Source of the DNA: Litoditis marina
Lineage: Eukaryota > Nematoda > Chromadorea > Rhabditida > Rhabditidae
Assembly (NCBI GenBank): GCA_964036275.1
Contig: OZ038437.1
Location: 9,174,304 to 9,238,303, forward strand
DNA: 64,000 nucleotides
Direction of reading: 5' to 3'
The notes beneath the pieces were generated by a model. That model was not told the origin of the DNA and did not search any database. It saw only the letters and a program-made list of their open reading frames with translations. The position numbers and the translations under genes are program-made. Numbering within the stretch: position 1 is the stretch's first letter; each line of letters starts with the position of its first letter. Positions 43,916-55,565 of this stretch are shown here, piece after piece.

Positions 43916-46717
43916 ATGGATTTTGTTCGGAAACTGGACTATCGTCAGACCTTTATCGCGTCAATGATTCTGAACACATTGACTATGTTGATGACATGTG
44001 TATCATTTTTTACGTCAAGTTAGTTTTCTAGACATTGAGAGAATGAAATAATAGAAGGAGGGGATTTATGGTAGGGAGAGATCGCAGATAAATATGTCTC
44101 GTTCTGTATTTCATTTGTAAATTTAAAATAGCCTTCCTTTGAACCTATTAAATTCAGTATTTAAGGCTGGGGAGTGGCGTCTACTTACGACGTCGTTGAT
44201 TTTCCTCGGAAGATAAAATTCTACGCAACAGCTGGCATTTGTTGTACGGTGAGTGACTTCTGAAGTAATCACTATAATCTAATATACTGTAGTAATTCTT
44301 TACTTGTTGTTTTTGTGCACACGTTCATAACAAGTATTTGATAAGTCGCCATATAGCAGAAAACGTAACGAAACTCTCAGGGATTAGATGAAAAAATACA
44401 ACCTACTTTTAAGAAAGCATTGAACTTTGCTACTGTGCGAATAACATCGTAAATTCTGCTATAAGTGAAATTAGGGTTTTCAAAATTTTATTCCTAATTA
44501 TTGTGTAGGAACTCGAGAACTTTCCATTTGAAACTTGAAAAATGTTTTAGGGTTCGGGATGGCTGGGTTTCGTGATTGCGTTGATGTTCATGGCACTTAT
44601 CCTAGAAGTTGTTTTGTTCTTCTGGGGAGTCTTCGCGTTGTGAGTTAGCAAAAAAACATATAGGGGGTGCCGAAATTATGAATTTTTGTCTCTCTCCGGA
44701 ATCGAACCTGCGAGCAATACATACGTAGTTGGGCGCTAACCACTACGCTACGAAAGTATAGGAACCACAAGATTCGGAATCGAAGACTCGAAAACAAGGA
44801 CTCGAAGACAAGAAAGACCCAGCGGAAAATGATAATTACAGTATTCTCCCGTCTTTCCGTTGGCGACGACTATACACTCGTTTAGCAAGACTGTTCTACC
44901 TTTCTTCCGTGTAGTTATTGTCTTTTCCTGCTTTTTCGTGTCAACCACGACACTGGTTTCGAGGTCTGGGAGTATCCAGCATCAACCTCATCTCCCCGAG
45001 AATGCATAGATGAAAACTATGAAAAACAACAACAACCACAATGGAAATAATATAGATTTATTTTCACTTAGGATGAGGTTATAAGATTTGTCAGGTAACA
45101 TTGTGATGCGTCCTATAAAACGGCAAACTTAAAGCAGTATGATTATGTGAGCCAATCCCATGTCAACGGTGTTTTAAACTGCAATTAAAAAAGTACTAAA
45201 GTTTAAAGGACTGAATCTTTGGGATTGGACCACATAATCGTCCTTCTTTAAGGATCTCTACGTTGGTTCAAACGGTTAGGTGACAAGTACCATTACAGTA
45301 TCCGCATGCCTAATCATCCACTTGTGCTGAAAAGTTTTCTGGCTGGCGCATTTATTCTCACAATTTTCTTCATCATGGTCATGATCATATTCCCGACAGG
45401 AGCACTTCCGCAAGCGTGTGAGTTTTATAGTATTTATCATTCTTACCGTTACTCTTACAGTATACTTTCGAGATAATCCATTTCTTCCGGGGTGTTATGG
45501 AGACAAACACAAATGCCTTTGTTCCAAATGGGTGTGAGTACAATATTATACAATTACCATTTTCTAATGTGAACTAAAACTTTTTGAACCATATTTGTGA
45601 ACACCCTTGTGATACGAAACCCGTGTCGAATGCGAAAAAGAGTGACTTTCCAATACCATTTTTACAGTATGAACTAACTTAAGGATTGGTTCTCATACTG
45701 TAAGAGTCTCAGTAGCAATAGAAGACACTAAAGTCATGGTAATACGGAAATGTACAACTTCTCATTAAATTTTATTGATTTTCAATCTTAAACATGTTTG
45801 CCACTCAATCAGCTAGCAGCTAGTTCATGAGATGTTCATGAGGTTCTCATGAGAAATATCTATTTTCATGATATATTGGACAGATTACTACGTCGCCTGG
45901 AGTATGTATGTTAGAAGATCCCGGCACCTTCATCCCGCTCTGCGTCTCTCGCTCTGCCTCACTCTTTCTCATATCTTACATTCCGATGGGATGTAAGAGC
46001 AGAGAAATAGCGTATGTTTGTGGAGACGCAGGGCGGGATGAAGGTGCCGGGATCTTCTAGGATACGTACACTGATAGAATATTATATTTTCGTTGCACTC
46101 AGATGAAATCGGGCTCGTTTTCAAGTATCACATAGCTGCAAATTTGAGGGAATGAAAATGTAAACCTAAATACACTTATTTGTATGTGGAATGAGGAAAA
46201 CAAAAACCTGATTGGAAGCTTTTGTGGTATAACTTTGAACGATGAACGTCTTGTCTCAGCCATTGATACAATCTCACAAAAAGCGTATTTTCAGACCCGT
46301 ATTTCTACGCATATGATCTATCGGTGAGTTAAATTTTGTTCAATTTTTCTGGCCGTAATTTTGGATAAAACAGAGAACAAATGTAGAGAATTGTAGAAAA
46401 TTGAGACTCGTTTTTTTGGTTCATTATTCAATATTCATGCTTATTCGTTCCAATCAATTTAGTGTGTATTGCTTGTCATCAAAGAAAACTGTATAACAAA
46501 TCACATTTTGAGTACCTCCCTCGAATTACTTGAGGTAAAGATGGAACTTATAACCATTTCGTTATGTTTTTTATTACTTTAATTAGTTTTTTTTACACTT
46601 CACATGAAAACCAATTTTTTTCAGCCCGGCTACAGCTACTACTTCCTCATTGTGTGCATTCTTTGTACTGTGATCTCTATGTTTATGCTGGGGGTCAAAC
46701 TTTGGGACAGTCGATGA
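43916..46717 (+). CDS. Four-pass claudin-like membrane protein
   Basis: Exons 43916-44018, 44166-44248, 44551-44639, 45299-45417, 46295-46323 and 46625-46717 join in phases 1, 0, 2, 1 and 0, giving about 171 residues. Helices: residues 12-33, about 65-92 (LGFVIALMFMALILEVVLFF), 101-127 and 146-165. The first extracellular loop starts with Ser-Trp and ends GICC. This fits nematode claudin/PMP22-type or Clc-like proteins of cell junctions, but the canonical W-GLW-C-C motif is incomplete. Exon 2's acceptor (TTTAAG) is unusual. A further possible exon (45461-45531, 24 residues with three Cys) can replace 46295-46323 without changing phase. The neighbouring paralogue at 48506 supports the six-exon form. 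Confidence 0.65.
44662..44874 (-). mobile_element. tRNA-derived SINE in claudin-like gene intron 3
   Basis: Minus-strand TATAGTCGTCGCCAACGG, box A TAGCGTAGTGGTTAGCGC, box B GCAGGTTCGATTCCGG. Confidence 0.8.
45129..45251. mobile_element. MITE with TTAAAG(C)AG(T)A(T/C)GATTATGTGG ends, in intron 3
   Basis: TTAAAGCAGTATGATTATGTGAGCCAATCCC at the left mirrors GGGATTGGACCACATAATCGTCCTTCTTTAA at the right. Longer relative at 57223-57595. Confidence 0.75.
45905..46067. mobile_element. Palindromic element AGAAGATCCCGGCACCTTCATCCC, copy 1
   Basis: Almost the whole 160 bases folds on itself: AGAAGATCCCGGCACCTTCATCCCG at the left, CGGGATGAAGGTGCCGGGATCTTCT at the right, around ACATTCCGATGGGATGT. It lies in claudin-like gene intron 4. 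Confidence 0.85.
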
Positions 46718-47430
46718 ACCCAAACGGAGAGGAATACCAGCAGAACATCAACATAACATCATTATCTCAAAGACAAGATTCAGTAGATCAAATCGTTACT
46801 TCAACTATTACATATGTGTGTTATAAATGTTTGAACAATACTATATTTGTGTTACAAGTATATTATTGAATGTACGACATGCCTGGCATGTAATTTACAT
46901 CTAAATAATGGGATAGGCAATCTATTCTATGTACTCGAATCATATAAGAGATGACAAAATCATTGTTGTAGTTTAATGTTAATCTCCATTCTTGTCATGC
47001 TGCCCGTGAGTGACAAGATCAAACTATAAACAGCGCGGATAGAGCAACCTAAACTGCTTTGCCTTCACAAGAGCGAACACTTTACCACGCACTTAGTTAC
47101 GAATAAGTTCTATAAATGGATATGAATTCAACATTTATGAAATTCGTGGTGTGGAAATGTGGTACTTTCACCCTGTCTGGACACATCCCTTCTATGTGAC
47201 TCATCACTTGCTTCCTAGTCATCACACCCGCGGCTCGTAAAAATGACGTGATTTTTCTTATCACCCAAGGTGCCACATTTTGAGCTGGGATTTAAACCTT
47301 CTATCAGAAAATTCGGTTCATTTTATACTGACTAAGACTCAGATTGTAATCGTGTAGTCCAAAAAGTAGTCATATAATATGTTCTTCATTACCAATGTTT
47401 AACATATTTTTAACTCTGTTTTTCTCTTCG

Positions 47431-47602
47431 GAGTAGGTATGCTAGAAGATCCCGGCACCTTCATCCCATCCTGCGTCTCCTCAAACACACGCTATTTCTC
47501 TGCTCTTACATTCCGCCGGGATGTAAGAGACGAGAAATAGTGAGGCAGTGCGAGAGACGTAGGATGGTATGAAGGTGACGGGATCTTCTAGCATACCTAC
47601 TC
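47431..47602. mobile_element. Palindromic element, copy 2
   Basis: GAGTAGGTATGCTAGAAGATCCCGG at the left mirrors the right end GGGATCTTCTAGCATACCTACTC. The centre (ACATTCCGCCGGGATGT) is as in copy 1, but the arms' inner parts are exchanged, as expected for an inverted centre. It lies between the two claudin-like genes. Confidence 0.85.
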
Positions 47603-47663
47603 AGGTATATATAAGTCGTTCGAAATGTTGTCTCTAAATAAATGCAGCCTTCTTAGTTGTACA

Positions 47664-47793
47664 GTATACTAGAAGTAGATTGAACAGTGACGTAAAGTTG
47701 GCATTCTGATGAGGCATGGTGCACTTTGACATTGCACGTTTCTAACTTCTGCTGTGTTCAATATGTTCCACGTGACTGTCACTAACGATATAG
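47664..47793. mobile_element. MITE, TATACTAGAAGT family, copy 4
   Basis: TATACTAGAAGTAGATTGAACAGTGACGT to ACGTGACTGTCACTAACGATATA. Confidence 0.75.
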
Positions 47794-48256
47794 GCGCCTA
47801 ATGTATAAATATCCCGGAGTATTGATCAAAATTTGTTCAAGGACTGTTTTTCAACAACTGTTTTTATACGCTGAACTTTCCGGCAATTCACCCCTATTAT
47901 GACTAATCTATGTACACATAGTGTGACTTTGTTTGATCTTCAGCGCTAAAATTGGCTCTCAAATATTGAATCTTCCCACATTCAACCAAATAACAACTTT
48001 ATATTTCTTGTATTTCCTGTTGTTAGTCATGCTGAATACATTTTTCTTTTGAAAAGCTTTTATATTTCTCAGCTTTATTCGTTTCTGTAAGTTTTTCCTC
48101 AAATTTTCCTCTGATTGGCACCTGAACTTGAGGTCCAATCAAAACTGAGGTCACGTAACATAAACATGCTCTCAAATGGCTATTGAATAAGATTTTCAAA
48201 ATTTGAACCTGCTAGAAGCCAAAAAACCTGTACGGTGTATATTGCCCACATCGCTC

Positions 48257-48391
48257 TATACTAGAAGTTAATTGAATAGTCACGTAAAGTTAGTATTCTG
48301 ATGAGAAATCGTGCACTTTTTCATTGCACGTTTCTGCGTTCTGCTGTGTTTAACATGTTTCACGTGACTGTGCAATTGAGTAACAGTATAG
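48257..48391. mobile_element. MITE, TATACTAGAAGT family, copy 5
   Basis: TATACTAGAAGTTAATTGAATAGTCACG to CACGTGACTGTGCAATTGAGTAACAGTATA; the ends are well preserved. It lies 115 bases upstream of the claudin-like pseudogene start. Confidence 0.8.
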
Positions 48392-49104
48392 GTTTTCAGT
48401 TCGGTCTGTATTTTTTGATTAAAATTCGTGAATTATAACGTGTGTCGAGATCTAAACACCATAGAACAAATTGTCTATTCCTGTAGAAATATTTTTAACA
48501 GAAAAATGGAACAAGTTCGTAAATTGGACAATCGCCAAGTGTTGGTTGTCGCAGTGGGCATGGTTGCACTCACGTTCATTTTCACAAACGTGGCATTTTT
48601 CACGACAGGTTGGTTGAAATACGTAATGTATGCTCTACTCGAGTTCTTTTTTTAGAAGAAGTGAATATAAGAATAATCTCCATGTCCTATCGTCTTTGAA
48701 CCTCGACATTTTTGTAATTTATTGTTGGTTTTCTTGTTAGACCGAACACGAGGTGATATGATGTTTGATTTAGTGCTGACGTTTCGGCGGGTTCGCCGTG
48801 TTCAGAGCCTGAGAAAGACATCAGTAAACTACTAAACTTGGGTGTAAGAACATAAAAATCGTTATTAAGTCGTTCCGCACTTTTCAAGTGAATTTGTAAG
48901 CTGTTGAAATGTTTCACCATATGTACACTGTTTTTTTCCTATCGAGTGGTTGGCGTTTGCTCCGGCTCCGACCATCTTCGGTAATTTACTGAAATCGCGT
49001 TTATTCGGAACAGTTCAAGAACACAACGGTTCGGAAAAATACAGAAATGTTTCAGTCGAGACGGCAAACGTCTATTTGCATTCAAACCATGCTGTATTTA
49101 GAGT

Positions 49105-49245
49105 TACTCTTAGTTTAGAGTTAGCGTTAGAGTTAGAGTAGCGTAGCGTTACGTAGCGTAGAGTAGCGTAGCGTTAGAGTTAGAGTTAGAGTTAGCGTTA
49201 GAGTTAGAGTAGTTAGAGTTAGAGTTAGAGTTAGCTAGAGTTAAG
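49105..49245. repeat. TTAGAG / TTAGCG hexamer array
   Basis: About 20 units of TTAGAG mixed with TTAGCG and GTAGCG. It resembles a telomere-type hexamer in length and strand bias but is not TTAGGC. It lies in pseudogene intron 1. Confidence 0.85.
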
Positions 49246-49259
49246 GTACAGTGACACGA

Positions 49260-49492
49260 AAAAAGCACGATCTGAGTAAGTGTCCCTCCACAGACCGGGT
49301 TCGATCCCCGGTCGCCGCGGTCTAGTCGTCGCTCAAAGAAAGGCGGTGGGGTACTGTATATCTCAGTTTTCCCTGTGTACGGACATATGTCTTTGATTCG
49401 AAACCTTTTCGGTTAAGTGTCATCGTCGTAACTTTTGCTCGCATGTTCAATTCCGGTGAGGGACAACAATTAATAACTGGCACCCCCTATAG
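49260..49492 (+). mobile_element. tRNA-derived SINE with a second tRNA-like box
   Basis: TCTAGTCGTCGCTCAAAG start and the GGCACCCCCTATAG tail are family features; the second B-box is weak (ATGTTCAATTCCGG). Just upstream, GACCGGGTTCGATCCCCGGTCG is a perfect tRNA T-arm-like hairpin from another element. Confidence 0.6.
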
Positions 49493-50501
49493 TTCAGTTC
49501 AACCATGCCTATCACCACCCTCTACGAACAATCAGTCTACAACTAAGCTAACTACTAATGGGGTAGAGGCAAAACCTACCGCTTGTATTAGTTATTTCTC
49601 CTAACAATCCTTATAAACTCTAACTAATTTAACTGGTGCTTTCATTTTATTTGATGCAGATTCGTATTGAAATGTTCTGTTTTTCCGTCAATCTTTGAAC
49701 TTTTGAGGTTGGTACGTGGGGTCCGGTTCGGCTGGACCTTTCAAAGCCTCGGGGTCATTCGGAATTTGCTGTCACGTTAGTTTTTTTATTGGACATTTGT
49801 TTTTCTCAAACATGGTATGCGTCTGCGTCTCCTTGATCTACACGCTCTCTCACTCATCCACTGCTGAAAAATCCAAATACGCAGCTGTTACGTTATTGTA
49901 TTTCTTCAAGTAGAATGTCCGAACGGGTAGGTTGCCGATGGCTGGGTAAATAAATATTTTCAAAGCGTATCACATTGAGGTATGCAATATAATATGAACG
50001 TAACAACGTAATATGTAATGTAGTAGTAGTATGCACTGTGCAGCTATGTAATAGGTAATCATATATTATGAAAATATGTGCTCAGTGAAAGGTTCCACTC
50101 AAAATCGTTTCAATTTTTTCCCTGATTTGAGACGACTTAGTACATTATATAATTTTAGTATAATTTAATTTATAATGTTCTCACTGTTGGGTTTCTTGTT
50201 TGAACCGAAACACGAGGTGTGTATAAATGTTTATTAAGGGGCCACGTTTTAGCGGAACCTGGAAAAAGCATCAATAAGCACTCGAAATCTACAAATACTC
50301 AGGCAAGGTACGAGATGCGTGGTAATGGAAATGCACTTCTCACAATTCTTCACTCTGTTTCTCACTCTGTAGAAAATGTTCTCACTCTATTCTATCAAAT
50401 TTAGGGCGAGGGCTGGTACGGTTTCGTCGTGGCCCTAATGTTCATGGCCTTCTTTTGGAACTCGCCCTTCTGCTCTGGGGAGTATTCGCGTTGTGAGTTA
50501 T

Positions 50502-50696
50502 AGTTGTCGCTTAAAGAAAAGCTGGGGTATACTGTATATCTCACTCTGTGCGGTGCAAGAACACATATATACGATTCGTCAGCAGCGTTGGTATAGACCC
50601 AGTTGGTATCGTGGTTAGCGTCTCAGCCTCCTAAACTTATGGGCTGTTCGAGTCTCACAGGAGGCGGATATTTTATGAAGTTGGCACTCACTATAC
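50502..50696 (+). mobile_element. tRNA-derived SINE, variant
   Basis: ATAGTTGTCGCTTAAAG start and GGCACTCACTATA tail as in the family, but the tRNA part is different: box A TTGGTATCGTGGTTAGCG and box B CTGTTCGAGTCTCAC. It may be a SINE with an exchanged head. Confidence 0.6.
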
Positions 50697-51054
50697 AGAC
50701 CAATATATTGGAAATGTTTGTTGTAGTTTGGCCTGCAAACACGTCATGGTGTTCAAAGTTTGATAGAAAAGATACGGGATCAAACTACAAACACAGCAGT
50801 ATAGGGTGACACCTTATGAACATATCTTGGAAACAGCGAACCCTATACTGACAATTTTCTCCCCGTTCCGTTGATACAATATTCATAATTTATGTTGACT
50901 ACAAACTAAAACTTTTCATTAGTGTGAAATGCCCGGATCATCCCTATTTACTGCGAAGTTTCCTGGGAGGAAATGTTATTCTGACCGTCATGTTCATACT
51001 TGTTTTGATTATCTTCCCGGCGGCGGTACTTTCCGGTGAGTGCTCGTATTTTTT

Positions 51055-51265
51055 ACAGGATGAGGAAGGTAGGAAGAGAGAGAGATAGAGAGAGAGGGAG
51101 AGAGAAATATAGAGAGAGAAAGAGAGAGAGAGAAATAAAGACAGATAAATAGAGAGATAGGAAGCTGAGAGAGCGGGACAATTAGAGATGAGAAAAAGAA
51201 GAAAGGTCAAAGAAGAACAAAAGAACGAGAGAAGAGAGCTAGGAAGAGAAAGAGAAAAATGGAAG
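51055..51265. repeat. GA-rich low-complexity tract
   Basis: Imperfect (GA)n with GAGATAGA and GAAAGA variants in intron 4 of the claudin-like pseudogene. Confidence 0.85.
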
Positions 51266-51917
51266 GAGGGTAGAAAGAGAACGAGGAAACGATGGAAATG
51301 ATGCGCTTAGGAAAAAAACACAGCTTATCTAAAGCACGTGATACACACATATGATTAGCATTTTTGTGTTTTGAATATTTTGTCTTAGAGAGAGAGAACA
51401 TTATTATGTTTTATGTTATACGGTATTAAAATGAACTATTTTTTTCCAGGGTTCCATTCAGTTCTCTCGGTGAGTTACATTACATCTACATTCCAGTTAT
51501 TTTGCATTTTTCTGCTGTGGTTTTAGTTCGAACCCTGTGCGTTTAGACGAAGTACAAGATTTCTCCTGTGTTCACAGCTAGATCGCATCGTTAGCAACAA
51601 GCAAAAAAAATTTAAATCAAACTTTCAAACTATTGTATTGTGTTGTCTCCGTGGTTCTATTGAGCTGCATCTTGGCCATACTTGATAAACTGAATTGTGT
51701 ACCACAAGTCCTGCTTGATAAACTTCATAAGCACTTGATACTTGACTTGATGCTGAATAAACAAGTCGTACTTGATCAACTGAATTGTGTACCACAAGTC
51801 ATCTATGTCAATACCAGTATGTTCCTTAGACCACATTCAATAATCAATAAGTATACTTTGCACGTTAGCGCCTTTGAAACTTCGCCAACCGTCGATGAAC
51901 AAGTTTGTTTGCTGTAG

Positions 51918-52083
51918 TTCACGACATTCCAACTGAGACTCCTACAGTACATATTCAAACTTTCCAGAAAAAAAATTCTCAAATACTTCAGATAACTCTT
52001 TGAATCGATCGCAATAATAACTCATTCTCATTGAACCTTTTCATTCCTACTGCAGGTGTCTCAGTAGGAATAAAAATACTACA
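51918..52083. mobile_element. MITE, TACTGAGACTCCTACAGTA family, short copy
   Basis: TAGTTCACGACATTCCAACTGAGACTCCTACAGTA faces CTACTGCAGGTGTCTCAGTAGGAATAAAAATACTA; about 165 bases in all. Confidence 0.65.
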
Positions 52084-52239
52084 AAACATGTTTTCTGTTC
52101 ATTTCCTCTTCTTGATTTCTAAAACTGGTATTTCAGCCCGGGTACAGTTACTACATGGTTATTCCCTGTCTTTTGCTTACCTTGGCATCTACTGGTTTTC
52201 TCGGACTACGGATGAGAGAAACCGGATTTTAGAAAACAA

Positions 52240-53240
52240 CAAAAACATTAAATTTTTGAAAATGAGGAATTGTGCATTACCTCAATGAAGTATTACCAGA
52301 CTTTATTAAATTAATGTGCAGTTTGTTTATTTACAAAAAGGTACATCATTATTGAATGAGTTGCATGGTTTGATTGGGCAAGTTTATTAACTTTCAAAAA
52401 TTTGAACAAAAGTTTTATTTGATTTTGCAGGCAAATGAAAAAAAACAAAATTTCGGGCAATACAAACAATTGTAAAGAACAGAATGAAAAGTATTAAAGA
52501 GAAAATTATGCAGTACAACAACCCGAATGAGTGATATCGCATCATTTGACTAGAAATGGAGATCGACAAGTGAGATCAAAATGGAGATCGACATTTAAAC
52601 TGTTATAAAACATAATCATATCTATTCCGAGTAGGAATCTCATGGAAAATGGGGAAAACAGAATTTGGCAAAATCGTTTCGGAATGACACTATGACAAAA
52701 TGTATACATGAAATGAAAATATAATCAAAAGATGTGTTTCACTTAATGTTATCGATTTTATCGAGTTAGAAATAGGAAACATGCAAATCATACGAAGAAG
52801 AAAAGAAGAGACAAAGGAATCGGAGAGATACCAGACAATCCGAGATGCAGTCACATAATGGTGCATTTGCTGGGAATTCGCGGATTACAACAGTTCAGTT
52901 GGTGCAATCTGAAACGTATGTTTAGTTTGACAAATATTCTTTATTTGCATTCAAAAAATGTGGCACTTTGTGTTTGGTAAACTCTCAACTATTATTTTTC
53001 TCGAGGGATTAACAACAAAAGTCAGACCATTATATTCACATTACGTAAACATAGCCTAATTTACTGTACTACATGTCCAAGCAAGAAAACGAACTTTGAG
53101 AAACAAGATCAATCTGGGCTGGAGCCCATGTAGGCAGACGGTTCAGTTCATCTTCGTATCTTTGATCTACACACTCTCCCATATGCTTGCCAACGGTCAA
53201 CTACCGCCCACCCCGTATTTCTCAATCGATTCAGTCATTT
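52240..53240. other. Gene-free stretch
   Basis: AT-rich with no exon set I can support. A part of the CAACxACCGCCCACCCCG foldback arm is at 53150-53215. Confidence 0.5.
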
Positions 53241-53259
53241 TTTTCTCTTAGAAGAGAAC

Positions 53260-54450
53260 TCACTTTGAAAATAAGGACCAGTTGGGGCTGGATGCCCCCG
53301 GGAGTGGCGGTAGAAGGTCCAGCTCATCTTCCAAAGAATCCCCGTCGAGGTCGAACGAGTCGGTCAGGCGGGATCGCTCCTTCAGGGAACCGTTGTCTGA
53401 AAATATGCATTTTTGTAGTTTGATATCTTCTCATCATGCCATAAATGTATTTTTGTTTGTTGACACCTATAACCTTTTAGAAATCCTGACCGGAATCCCA
53501 CCACACTTTCGTTGCAATTTGATGTTGTTGGACACTATAAATTGTGTTCAATCACAAGGCGACGAGATGGAACTATAGATCATTCTCCACTTACTATGCG
53601 TTCGAATATGTTGTCCCTTGTCCTCTTCCTCTTCTTTCTCTTTTTCCTCGTCACTGTCCAACGGACAGTCGAAGAGCCGAGATTTTTCGGCCTCTTTCAC
53701 GGAGACACATCTGAAATTAGAGTTAATGTAATTAACAATTAGTTGTCCAGTGTTTGAATCAGACACATGTGATTTTTCCGCCTCTTTTACGGAGACACAT
53801 ATAAAACCGTTACCGTAGTATTTTTTGGTAGTTCTCCCTATATAAGTTGTGAAAAAAACAGGACGATTCACTGAAAGACATTCAAAGAGCAGAGTTACCG
53901 TACTTAAGTTTTATCAGGAGCACTATGCGCTCCTATTACTGTCTAGCCAAAACACTACAAGTAAGTTAGAATTCAATACTGTTAACAGCTATATGGTATA
54001 CCTGGTTTCTTCTGTGCTGTCTCGTGTTTCCAGAACCTCGTTGTCGTCCAATGAGAAAACATCGGATTCAGTTGCCAGTAATCGGGGCACACCTGGATTT
54101 TTTTTGTATTTTTCTAAGTTTTCTCGTTCATCATGTTATCATGAATTGTTGGAAGCAAATAAACATTCGACTTCATTCACGAAAACGTTGAGTTTCTAAA
54201 TTTTGAGTTTCTAAATCTGTAGTCTCTAAATTTTAACCAAATCTTGAATCAAAACCAGATAAAATCGAAAAAGAAATTAAGTCAAGTTGGCGTGGGAACG
54301 ATTTGAATGAACTTGATCTATGAATATATTTTCCTAAAAAAAAACAAAGCTACATTGGAATAAACTACTGGTTGTATCCGTACCTGAAGACCTAATCTGA
54401 TATTTGGCGTATCCGTTTGACGTGCTGGGTTGGAGTGAAGAGACATTCAT
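53260..54450 (-). CDS. Small acidic protein of unknown function, four exons
   Basis: Exons 54450-54384, 54092-54002, 53710-53595 and 53396-53260 join in consistent phases (1, 0, 1) with donors GTACGG, GTATAC and GTAAGT and acceptors TCCAG, TTTCAG and TTTCAG, and end in TGA: 136 residues. A TTTTCAG acceptor 10 bases before the ATG supports this start. The protein is hydrophilic, with a Ser-rich head, a run SDEEKEKEEEEDK (residues about 75-87) and a second acidic patch (DLDGDSLEDELDLL) before a Pro-rich end. There is no signal peptide, helix pair or known domain. It lies 1.1 kb downstream of the dioxygenase gene on the same strand. Further 5' exons are possible. Confidence 0.6.
53769..53812 (-). 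pseudogene. Duplicated start of exon 3 of the acidic protein gene
   Basis: ATGTGTCTCCGTAAAAGAGGCGGAAAAATC repeats the first 32 bases of the exon starting at 53710 with two changes. It lacks an AG acceptor in front, so it is probably not spliced in. Confidence 0.7.
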
Positions 54451-55280
54451 TGAACAAGTACTGAAAATATAATCGATAATCGACATGTTTAAACGCACAG
54501 AGTAAAGATAAAAAGTCACAATTCAACACGTTAACCGAACTTGTTTATGTTCGAACAACAAGTTTTGTTATATGTGTGACTTTTTCTAACTGCTACCGCA
54601 CAATTCAATATACGTCTACGTGCACTTCACGTAGTACTGAAAGCCCTTTTGTTTGCGTACATCTGTTAACTAGAACTCGAAACCACCTCGCGAGCAAAAC
54701 CTCCCCCTTTCACGTTTTATCTCCCATGTAAGGGTTGTAACGTGAAGTTTATAAAAATCGGTTTTGCCAATGTACTTTGCTACAAAAGTAGTCAGAGTAC
54801 TGTTAGAGACTATACATGTAGGAGACGCAGGCATATGTATAAAACAGATAAAACAGACACAGACATATATTTGGTAATAGATAAATGCGTGTCAAGTTAT
54901 CTGGATTAAGACAAAAGCTTGTATTATGACAAATATAAAAACAACAACAAACATAGAAAACAAAAACAAACGTGAATAAAATTAGATAAATTGGACATGG
55001 TTTTAGTACCATTTTGAACGGAACAATACAAAAATGTAAAAAACTTTATTCTATAAACATTTCATGCAAATCAAGAATATCACAAACAAAATAGACAGGC
55101 AAGGCACTTTCTTGGAGAGACTATTTCATGTGAATCAGGCGAAATAGAACACGGTCTGAAATATTAGAGGATTATTTGGTTGAAACTATGGAATGAAGTT
55201 ATTATTTCCGATATCCGGGCAAACTTAGGTTCAGATTTCTCTGCTCTTAAACTTGAAAAAGGGATCAGTACTGACTTTTT

Positions 55281-55560
55281 ACCTCTACTTTAGCATGGTG
55301 AAGTGTTTCTTGACCTTCCCACCTTGACCTGACCGTATTTTCGAAAGTAAACTTTAAAAAACTATTATTTGACCTACTGACCTCTGACCTCTACTTTGGA
55401 ATGGTGAAATGTTTCTTGAGCAGTTGCCACCTCAACCTCACGTTGGAATAATCTCCAACTTGACCTACTGACCTTATATTTCTGCATTTGAACATTAAAA
55501 TAAAAATATTTGAACATTGATTGAACATTAAAATAGTTCATATTTGACCTACCAACCTTT
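55281..55560 (-). repeat. Two extra copies of the dioxygenase gene 3' end
   Basis: The last coding bases and stop of the dioxygenase gene (LKKHFTMPK then TAG and AGGTCA) are repeated in worn form at about 55393-55437 (WQLLKKHFTIPK then TAG) and 55283-55318 (KKHFTMLK then TAG). They are separated by tracts of GGTCAxxGGTCA. They look like a tandem expansion around the stop codon and 3' UTR. Confidence 0.75.
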
Positions 55561-55565
55561 GACCT

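Larger units (their letters stand above)
48506..52232 (+). pseudogene. Claudin-like paralogue with one-base frameshift
   Basis: Exons 48506-48608, 49708-49775, 50405-50492, 50923-51035, 51450-51469 and 52137-52232 match the six exons of the gene at 43916 in order and phase (first exons both 103 bases; shared xRKLDxRQ, GICC, GWxGFVxALMFMA, PGYSYY). Exon 3 is 88 bases against 89: a base is missing in GGCCTTCTTTTGG near 50451, after which the original frame (LELALLLWGVFA) continues only in another frame. The fifth exon is shortened. The introns have gained a hexamer array, two SINEs, a GA tract and a MITE. Without the frameshift it would be a four-pass protein of about 160 residues. An assembly error at one base would change the verdict. 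Confidence 0.7.

Noticed and set aside
49260..49330. Possible functional tRNA gene around GACCGGGTTCGATCCCCGGTCG
   Set aside because: The T-arm hairpin is perfect, but no acceptor stem, D arm or anticodon arm can be placed around it.
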